The position numbers were made by a program, and so were the translations under genes. Positions 47,549 to 57,600 of a stretch of DNA of 64,000 bases are shown here, one piece after another. Source of the DNA: Hyalella azteca (taxonomy: Eukaryota > Arthropoda > Malacostraca > Amphipoda > Hyalellidae); contig NW_025930463.1 in the NCBI RefSeq assembly GCF_000764305.2, positions 23,629 through 87,628 on the forward strand, given 5' to 3'. A model generated the notes under the pieces. It was not told the DNA's origin. It was given only the letters and a program-made list of their open reading frames with translations, and made no database searches. Within the stretch, counting starts at the first letter, position 1. Each line of letters opens with the position of its first letter.

Positions 47549-48060
47549 ACTCACAGAAATGAGCGAGACTTTGTCCTAATAGCAATGCACTTCTTGCTCT
47601 TGCGTGGGTCATCCTGACCCAGCTTGGCCCGATAAAGAAGCGTGTCAAAGTAACGCACTAGAGGTGGGTCACTGTTTGGAATATATAACTCATTAATGTT
47701 TTTGAGTGCGCGTACAAGTAGCTTGTACAGTCAGTTGCTCACATAAAAAATATAACTCAGTACTCACTGCAGTGAGTGACAGAGAGCGCATTTTCTCGTC
47801 GACGAAAACTTGAGGTCTCGGACGGACACGGACGAACAGACAGGCAGACGGACACGACGAGCACAATAGTGCATTTTTTCCATAAATGAGAAAATTCGCT
47901 AAATAGTGGATCTTATAGTTCAAATAGTGACCCACATTCTAGCACACAGTACAAAGAGCACCCACAGCACTGATACACATTTTTGTTGAGACAAATTGAG
48001 TCAGGATGACCCACGTAGGAGTAAGAAGAGCATCGCTACGTGAAGAAGGTTGGCCGCCGT
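47549..48060. mobile_element. TIR element, about 0.5 kb, copy A
   Basis: The left arm TAGCAATGCACTTCTTGCTC...GTGGGTCATCCTGACCCA is inverted at the right end (TAGCGATGCTCTTCTTACTC...GTGGGTCATCCTGACTCA). Further inside, GTGGGTCACTGTTTGGA is inverted as GTGGGTCACTATTTGAA. The centre carries a GGACGGAC-rich stretch. Non-coding. Confidence 0.65.
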
Positions 48061-48322
48061 ACGAGAGAGACAGAAGGGCAAGAAGTTCTGCGTACGTGTA
48101 AATTAATCCACCTAATGAGACTCGCAGCAAATAATGTTCTATTACTTAACAATTATATGAAAATCCTATAGCAAAAACTCTCCCGATAAGCAAATGTTAA
48201 ACAAAAGTTGTACTTAGAAGCAATAGGATGAAAATATCAAGGCACTACTTCACAGAAAGCATTTCCTCTATACAAGTCTAAGTCATTACTGTACTTAGAT
48301 TAATGCAGACATAAACGTATAT

Positions 48323-48332
48323 TTTATTTATT
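48323..48332 (-). terminator. Polyadenylation signal of the adaptor gene
   Basis: Two overlapping AATAAA hexamers on the minus strand (AATAAATAAA) lie 35-44 bases beyond the stop codon, giving a very short 3' UTR. Confidence 0.65.
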
Positions 48333-48366
48333 GCATCATATTATTAAAAAATGAGCTATATTTGAT

Positions 48367-48693
48367 TTAAACAACTTCGAAGTCGACATTAATGTCCTCA
48401 AAGTGCGCCACGACGTGGTTCTCGAACATGTCCTGCGTCACGTCCCTGGCGAACGACACGTTGCACATGGGACAAATTTTAGTATCCTCGTCGTAAGCCC
48501 CAGCGGGGGCGAGCAAGTTGGGGGAAAAGGGAGCGTCAGGGAGCCCTCGGCCCCCAGCGAGATGGGTTCTGTCCCCAGCACCCCTCGTCCCCTCAGGTCC
48601 CTTAGTAACTTCCCCAGGAAGGGCAGGAGCTGCACCCTCAGGAGGTGGAATGTCACGCACTCCAGGATCGGCACCACCGACGAACTCGGAGAG
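48367..48693 (-). CDS. Adaptor gene terminal exon: Gly/Pro linker and UBZ-type zinc finger
   Basis: Residues 305-412. An E-F-V-G-G-A-D-P start leads into a Pro/Gly-rich linker, then D-T-K-I-C-P-M-C...F-E-N-H-V-V-A-H-F-E. Spacing C-x2-C-x15-H-x3-H and the trailing acidic F-E-D-I-N-V-D-F closely follow the last finger of human TAX1BP1. The acceptor is a tandem AAG-CAG (NAGNAG) site, so one Gln may be included or skipped. The stop at 48369-48367 is followed by a polyadenylation signal 35 bases later. Confidence 0.88.
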   Translation of the reverse strand, partial: LSEFVGGADPGVRDIPPPEGAAPALPGEVTKGPEGTRGAGDRTHLAGGRGLPDAPFSPNLLAPAGAYDEDTKICPMCNVSFARDVTQDMFENHVVAHFEDINVDFEVV

Positions 48694-51600
48694 CTGCTTG
48701 GGAGACGGGAGTTTTAATTATTCTGAATTTACTCAACAGAAGCCGAATATAAGCTAAGAAAACATGTAAATAGCAATATGATAAGAAGTAAAGACTAAAT
48801 GTGTGGTAATATTATGTAGATTGAAGTAAAAAGTTCAGGTAGAAATACTCGCAGGCAGTTGTGGAAATTTTAGTCATAATCACGACAGTCAGAGTGTGTC
48901 ATTCTGAAACCGTCATTGGTGGAAAATAAACGAATTGATATGTAAATTAAAGTAAGAATCATTTCTTCATCTTTAACTCATCGGTTAAAATTAGTACAAA
49001 TTACTAACCATGTCAAAAATAAATTGCGATAAATTTACGAGTAAACGAAGATAAATGAATTTTGTGCAAGCAAAGCGACATGAAATCTTCACACATAAAA
49101 ACTTGAGCAGAAACCATCGAGTTGCGATAAATTACTTTACTTTTAATGATTGTATTAAAAACTCAAGACAATACAAGATACAGCGCCAGGGTGTCTCAGT
49201 TGTCTGACGCCCCGCCCAGCAGTTATCAGTTCTTATTCATGCAAATGCTAATTATTGACCGTAATTGCATGTACTCAGAGTAACAAGTGGAATATTAGCC
49301 AAATAGTGATGCACTTTTTAGCGCATTTTCTCATTTATGGAAAAAATGCACAATTGTGCTCGCCATGTCCGTCCGTCCTTCTGTCCGTCCGCGACTTCTC
49401 GTTTTCGTCGACGAGAAAATGCGCTCTCTGTCACTCACTGCAGTGAGTACTGAGTTATATTTTTCCCCTTGTGTGGGTCAGTCTGAGTCCTGACCCAGTT
49501 TAGCCCGGCCTACGGGCTTATTAGTGCTACCTCCACTTCCCGCATGCTGGTGTGGGTAAGAAAGTGTGTCACTATTTGGACAATATGATGCATTTGTATT
49601 CTCTAGTGCGAGGTGTCATGACGTACGTGGTGGCGGCGCCTGACGGGAGGGCTGCTGCTGTGCGGGCCATCGCTCACTGCACCGCCCCTGCAACACATCA
49701 ATATAATTAATAATTAATATATAATGATAACTATGATAATGAGGGCCTGCCGACACAATCGTTAATAAATATATAATGATAACTATGATAGTGGGGCCCT
49801 GCCGACACAATTGTCAAGAAATAAGTAGTTTTAACTATGAAAATAGGAGAATCGCATTGAAAAAATTTAATAAATAGCAAAAATTTTAAAAGTACATCCA
49901 AACGAGATGGCTGCTCTCCACAAGTGGTGAGTTAGCTGAACGGTAGCCCGAACAATAAGTGCTTCAATCAAACGATTAACAAATAATGAGAGACATCACA
50001 ATCATCATGACAACATCATCAAATTATTATGTAATTAGTATTTTCAAATAAAAATCTTTCGCTCACCCAGATTCTGTTGTCGCGTCAGGCTGGATGTCGT
50101 ACGCCTCGCAGTCTGCAACATTAAAAACGTACATAACATCTTTACATCAACCTACATATTACAAATTAATAAATTTAGCTTGAAACATTCACTGGATTAT
50201 TTCCAAGTTATAAACAAAAGAATATAAAAAACAAGAATATTTATATTAAGTAGTACTTACTTAGCAAATAGCTTGTTAGCAATTATATATCTATGTGATT
50301 TAGCAGTTATCATTCATGAACATATAAGTATTAAATAAGAAGAGTAGATAGTGACAGTTGCGCAATATATTGCAAATTGATAAAATCAGCAAACTGAGCG
50401 TCAAAGATCGGCCATAAAGGGAAGTAGCGGATCATGAAAACTGTACAAGAAATGACGAGTAATGAACATACCAGTTGAAGTTGAACAAGCTTGAACATAA
50501 CAGTTTGATGTACTGAACGTACCAATCTTAACGTACCAGTTTTAAGTACCAAACGTACCAGTTTGATTTACTTACTTTAAGCTTGAACGTACGTACCAGT
50601 TTTAATTACCAAACGTACCAGTTTCAAGTACCAAACGTACCAGTTTGATGATTAAGCATCAAACGTACCAGTTTCAAGTACCAAATGTACCAGTTTTAAG
50701 TACTGAACGTACCAATTTTAACGTACCAGTTTCAGAGTACGAAACGTACCAGTTTGCGCCGGCAGTGGGCACCTGCCCAGGTTGACGGTGAGAGTTGACA
50801 GCTCGCGGTCACGCTGGCTCTGCAGGGTGCCACAGTGGCCGCCCTCAGACCCTGGCCGCCACAATATCTTAATATTTTGCAGCTATCAGACCCTGGCCGC
50901 CACAATATCGTGATATCTTGCAGCCATCATCAGAATTTTGAATTGCCTCCACCTATTGAGCATCCCGCTGACTGCGAAATGCGTGCGTTTTTCGGTGCTC
51001 AAATCTTCGGATCAGTTGACATTCAACGTCAAATCCGCGAAGTGAATAGTGAAAACATTATGAATGCTGGAATGCTGCGGAAATGGGTCAGGGCGCACAA
51101 ACATTCATGATGAAAACCTTCATGAAAACAAACATTTATGAGACCGTCAGTCATTACCGATGATGTAATTAAAAAAAGTGGACTGTAAAGTGGGAGAGAA
51201 CAGACGATTCACGATTTGGTTCTTAGCTGGAAAGTTTTCTGCTCTCTCAAGAAGTGTTCTTTACAAAATTGTTTAAAGAGGCGGCAAGCTTATTTGACAA
51301 TGGCATACAAAAAAAAAGCTGGTCCAAAGATAAAATAAGTGCCCCAATAATAATAGGAATTAGGGAGAAAAGCACAGTAAAATATAGCTTTGCAAGTGAA
51401 TAAACTATTTTTCGGAAATTTCTCTTGTTTTCATATCAAAACGGTAGGTACTTACTTTATAAACACGCCTCACTTGTATCATATCTTGCAGCCCAAGGAA
51501 TATTTTTGGACTCAAGACTATAATTGATCAATTATAACTATAAACAAATGTCATGCTTAATATTCTTATGTGCACTCTTCACAAAATAAATAAAAATTCT

Positions 51601-54600
51601 AAGTCAATTTATCGCGCAAAAATTAATTTAGTTGGAAAATGAAGCTGCAACAACGAAATTATTCGGTGACGCAACAATTTCTAAATTCCAAAGGAAAGAT
51701 GGAGCAGAACCCCGGCAAGACAACAATTATCACTCGCAAAATTTTTGAACGAGTTATGCATTAGATTTGAAATGAGGGTCTTAGTAAAATTCAGTCAAGA
51801 AAATCAGTCAAGAAAGTCCGAGTGACAATAAAAAATATTGAGATTTTGTGCACACCATGTGTGTGGATCATAATAAAAAAATCGAGCTATTGATTTCTCT
51901 TCAACGCCATTAATTATTATTTTAAATTACTTATTTGTTCAGCAAAATAGTGGTCGAGGTGCAACAGAAACTTTCAAGTAATTGGATTCAACAGGCAATT
52001 AATTTGAACTAAAACTGGCTAGGTAAAAAGAGTTAAAAAATACTGGAAATCTAACACGATGTAATCAACGCAAAATTCAATATATATTTACACACCAACA
52101 AGACAAGCAATGAGTGTCAAGTTGAAAGTTAAAAATACCAGCAACATAATACAAAAGCGTAAGTTATACACACCATTCTTTACATTATTTCCTCACCAAC
52201 ATCAAGACAGGCGATGAGTGTCAAGTTGAAAGTTAAAAAAACCGGCAACATAATACAAAAGAGTAAGTTATACACACCATTCTTTACATTATTTCCTCAC
52301 CAACATCAAGACAGGCAATGAGTGTAGGAATACAAAAGAGTAAGTTACACACACCATTCGTCACACTATTTCCTCACCAACATCAAGACAAGCAATGAGT
52401 GTAGGAAGCAGCGCCCGTAAGGCCAGGTTTTGTCTCTGCACTTCATCCATGATGACGTCCATACGATCAGACACGTCCTCCGTGGCAGCGTACAGGCTGC
52501 CGTACGATGAGTCGCAGTCCGAGTCTTCCTCCTCAGACGAGCCTGAGTCACTCGCGGGAGGGGGCGAGTGCCGGTATCTGGAATACAAAACCTGGCTATA
52601 CAAACTGTGTTTGTAGTGGAGTAAACAGTTCATTCGTCGTATGTGATAACAAGTATCAAGGAAAATAAAGTTATTCATTTAGATGATTTATTGCTGCTTG
52701 ACTTATGTGTACCGATAATTATTGGAAGAGGCAAGATCAGATAACTTATAAGCTTTGTTATCCTTTCATGATATCAGGAGAACGAAGCCAGAATACTTCT
52801 AGATACCTAAAGTCATGTAACACATTCACAATCTCATGTGAATGAGATTGTGATTATGATCACACAATCACAATCTCATGACATGAGAAATACGGCTGCT
52901 GATCTTTCAAGACATGAGACTTACTATTACTGATTTTTCAAGAAACACGATTTACTGTTACTGGTCTTTCAAGACACGAGAATTAGTGTTACTGATCTTT
53001 AAAGACACGAGACTTAGTGTTGCTGATCTTCAAAGACACGAGACTTAGTGTTATTGATCTTTCAAGACACGAGACTTAGTGTTACTGGTCTACAAAGACA
53101 TGAGACTTAGTGTTACTGATCTTCAAAGACACGAGACTTAGTGTTAATGATCTTCAAAGACACGAGACTTAGTGTTACTGATTTTCAAAGACACGAGACT
53201 TAGTGTTACTGATCTTCAAAGACACGAGACTTAGTGTTACTGATCTTCAAAGACACGAGACTTGGTGTTACTGATCTTCAAAGACACGAGACTTAGGGTT
53301 ACTGATCTTTCAAGACACGAGAATTAGTGCTACTGATCTTTCAAGACACGAGACTTACGACCGATCCACGGTCGTACGCGCGCATATTAGATTAGATTTT
53401 CAACATTAAAAATTAAAAGAGGAAAAAGAAGATTATTTTCATACACAAAATGAAACATTCAAGCTTAAAACAAAAAGAAAAAATACGCGAGTGATGCCTT
53501 ATGTAAAATACGAAAGTGCAACCCGTACATAAGGCATCATATTAAGTGGTGGAAAAGTTTGTAGTGATCACTTCGCGAGGTAATATATATTGTGGTGGCT
53601 GTTGACCATCCCCAATAGTGGGGAACTTGTGATGTACCTGCAGTCCTCCTCTGCTGACAAAATTCTTAAATGCTTCTAAGGCTGGCACCCTATTGACCGC
53701 ACTATGCACCTCAGCTTCTCTCAGTAGCATTAAATAGGATTGAGCTCTCTGCTCTTGCGTGTTAGCGGCCTCAAACTTTCATCAGTTTCATCAGAACAAA
53801 TTCCGTCGCAAGACTGACTTTCTATCTTTACCTCAGACCTCGACATTTCTCTAAAACACCATTTACACTGGAGGGTACAAGGATTTTCCATTTTACCCGA
53901 CTTTTTAACAAGCCCAATCGCGGTTGTGGCCCCGCAACAAATAACATTTCAGAGCCGTGCCTCTCCTACCTAAAAAATTCATGCAATTCACGCTGCTAAC
54001 ATATTTTTCATTTCTTCCTACAGCAAAGCCAGATCAATAACGGCTGCTAGCTAATCATGTATCGTCTAGTCGGCACCAGAAGGCTTCTTGCAGTCAGACC
54101 TCAAAGCCGCCTACCTGCACAGCTATTGCACGCACCATATTACCCAAGACAACTCGCATCTGATGAACTCTTATAATATCTCGTACGAACATCGCAAGCA
54201 TAAAAGAATGCCAGTCACAATCGGCCCGAAAGCTGCCATCGATTACCTCAACATCGAGAAGAGCCTTCAAACCCTGACAGCCCAGCCGAGACTTGAATAT
54301 TGGTTGAGACGCTTGATTATTGGTCCGTTCAAAGCCCACCATCAATAAGTAGGAGACAGGCCCTTTTCCACTCGTCTCTACCAGCCCTTGTGCAAAAGTA
54401 TATGAAGACAAACCTACCGTCTTGCTTTTTCCACTTTATGGTAAAGCTCCTGTTTTTGCTGCCCGGCTCCATTGCGGAAAAAGCGGTCTCAAAGCCTCCA
54501 CCAGGACATCAAATGCCGCGCCCAGAACTAGGTTCTGCTTCCTCATTGACACATTCAATCACTTACAAGAAAGCAAAGCTTGCCCGCATCTACCGGTCAG

Positions 54601-57600
54601 CGCTGTCTTCAACTACGATGTTTGATTGCAGCCTGGCAACCCTCCTCCGTTAACACAAATGGGTATATGCTCTCAAATCCACCCAGCTCTTCTTGTCCTG
54701 ACCTTTCTTTAACACATCATTCTGCTTCATACTTAGGGGACCAGTTGTCCAGGACCCATACTTTCAAAAAAAGTTAAGAGATCGTAAGTTCATCAGCCAA
54801 TCATTGACAGCTTTTTGAGCAAAATCCACCAATCATAGACAAGAAAATAGAGCGCAACTACTTACGTTCACTTAGCGAGTTTTGAAAGTATGGCCCCTCA
54901 GATGAGATGGCTGCCTTCTTGACAGCCACCCGCGGAATATGAGGATGAGGACGGAATATTTCCGTCATCATCCAGTCGCCCTATGTCTCGTGAACAGCCC
55001 TACTATCAGACAGTGTTACAAAAAATAACAAAAATCTCTCGCACCGCCTGTACTGGTTACCACAATTCCCATCACTGTTAGGTCTTATCACCACAATTCG
55101 CCACCATGAATGGGGTAAAACAACACCATTTATATAAACAACATGTCTTAATGAAACAAAGTCTCTGGTATTTACCTCGGCCGTGGAGCTGTCACTGCAG
55201 GACGTGGTATTTCAGCAAGAGGTGCAGCAGAACCTTCATCGCTGCTGTCATCGTTGCTGTTTGTAGTCGCTGGCATGGCACGAGAGATGTTAGGTGAGGC
55301 ACACAGAGCTTCTTCCTGTGGAATATAGTGTCTTGATTTCTTCTTATTAAAAGGATAAACAAATACAATTGTAGGAATTATAACAATTAAACAATTGAAG
55401 GTTGAACAATTACAATTACAAAGATTGCTTATTGCAATTTTTCTTACAAGGAAAATTTTGAGGTAGTACTTTTGCCAAGAATAAACATTTTATTACAAGC
55501 CAAAATTATATTGAGTTATAAAACTTTTAAAAAACATCACTCTGTTGAATAAAATGGGCACAATAAGCAAATTGTAAAGTGCAAAAGGAAAACTTTCAAG
55601 ACAGCTCATCACTGACCTCAAATGCATCAGTTGAGGTGTCCATAGCCTCCATTTCTGAAAAAGTTCATAATTTACTTGTAAATTGAATACCTATCCAAGA
55701 TTATGACAAATGACCACAAAATTAAGTTTTAATTCAAATAGTTCTTTTGCCGTATTCTAAAAGAATACAGCAATAAAGATGGAGATTTTCATGCAGGCAT
55801 AATACACCAGACACTGGATCATGATGTTGTATCCAAGTTTTATACATCATAGAAGTGTTGCACGAAATTTTCCATGATAGACTGTCAAGTATGAAATACT
55901 TTTACATCATACATTAAATTTTGTACTGAATTATCTGAATCACATGGTAACTTCAGGCAGTGATAAATCAAAAGAGAATATAAAGTAAAGTAGCTACTGG
56001 CTTATGAGAAGAATACAAATACTTAATTAATATGTGATTAATATATTTACCTGGAAGATTCAGTCCACCAAGCTGGGCATGCTGCTGCAGGGCACGATGA
56101 ACCTCGCGCATGTGACTGATCTACAAACACAGACTAAATTGTTATACCCATTTAATTGGGTATAACAATTTAGCATTATAACATTTAACAATTTATAACA
56201 TAATTTTAAATTGTTATACCCATTTTAATTAAAGGTGCAATTTAGATTATAACCAATTTGATATGACTAGGAATCCTCATACAAAGCCGCAATTTTTGTA
56301 GCATAACAAGCAACAAGACTGAATTGATTCTACAGTGCCACGTCGACATTGAAACTTTGATCAGACAAAAGAGAGAGAGAGAGCTACGCACCTGGTTTCT
56401 GAGTCGCGTGTTATCCCTGGTAAGAGAGAGAGCTACGCACCTGGTTTCTGAGTCGCGTGTTATCCCTGGTAAGAGAGAGAGCTACGCACCTGGTTTCTGA
56501 GTCGCTTGTTATCCCTGGTAAGAGAGAGAGCTACGCACCTGGTTTCTGAGTCGCTTGTTATCCCTGGTAAGAGAGAGAGCTACGCACCTGGTTTCTGAGT
56601 TGCTTGTTATCCCTGGTAAGAGAGAGAGCTACGCACCTGGTTTCTGAGTCGCTTGTTGTCCCTGGTAAGAGCTGCATTCTGATGAGTGAGGCTGTTGCAA
56701 GTGTCACGGAGAGCACAGTTCTCCTGGTGTTTGGTGTGGATCTCTTGATTAAGCTGTAGGTTTTTCTCCCTCAGTTTGATGCTGCTTTCCTTTAACAAAA
56801 TGCAACACAAATGGGAGTTAATGGTAATTCAGTATGTCGTTTGCCGCAACCTTGAAACTTGTCAGAATGCTCAGGGCCCCACAGCCAAACGCCGGCAACT
56901 ATCTTGTAAGAAGTTAAATTTCACTTAATTGCACTGGGATGTCTTCCATTACAACTTCGGTTATACGGATAAAAGGTTAATTTCATTTCAGCAAAGCACA
57001 ATTTTAAACAGGCACGATTTGAATTTAAACTAGAGTGACATCAGGTTCATGGTAGAAAAGCAGTTTAGTAAATCTTTCACGGCACAGCCACGACTCCAGC
57101 ATTAGAGCAAGGAATTGCTGAGTTACTAGAGTGGTGTGAGTACAGGTATGAACCTCACGGTAGGGCTGGCAGGACACGACTGACTAACCAACTCACAGCC
57201 ACTCAGACCTGACCTTGCACTACATCCCTACCGCTGAAGTAAGGTTTGAAGCATCAATGTCACTACAGTGGCTACGCCAGATGTGGCTTTTGGTATGCAC
57301 ACAAGATTAGAAATGAACACAAGAAATGAACAGTGAACGATGTTCATTGTTCACAAGTAGGTATATAAATGATACAAAACAAGAACTCAAGGTATACATA
57401 TCTACATGCATATGTCTACTATAAAAAATGGGTATGAAATGCATCTACCAAAATTGAACACCATTCAGTAGAAGAATTTTATCACAGAATTTGTTGATAA
57501 CGACATAGAAGTGAAAAGCTTACCTGCATTACACCGATTTCTCCAAACAGCTCAGTTTTGCCATGAACAAGTCTTTGATTTTCTTCTTCAATGAAGGAGA

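Noticed and set aside
50756..50830. Candidate adaptor exon (S-Q-R-D-R-E-L-S-T-L) with CTGCAG acceptor and GCAG/GTGCCC donor
   Set aside because: Its phases fit neither the preceding nor the following exon, whereas exon 8 joins exon 9 directly in frame.
52361..52378. Adaptor protein ending at exon 8 with G-E-E-I-V
   Set aside because: It is a read-through of a good GTGAGG donor, and the zinc-finger exons continue in frame beyond it.
54088..54653. Possible reverse-transcriptase fragment (L-Q-S-D-L-K-A-A-Y-L-H)
   Set aside because: Only a few residues resemble polymerase motifs and the rest does not follow; left as unassigned.
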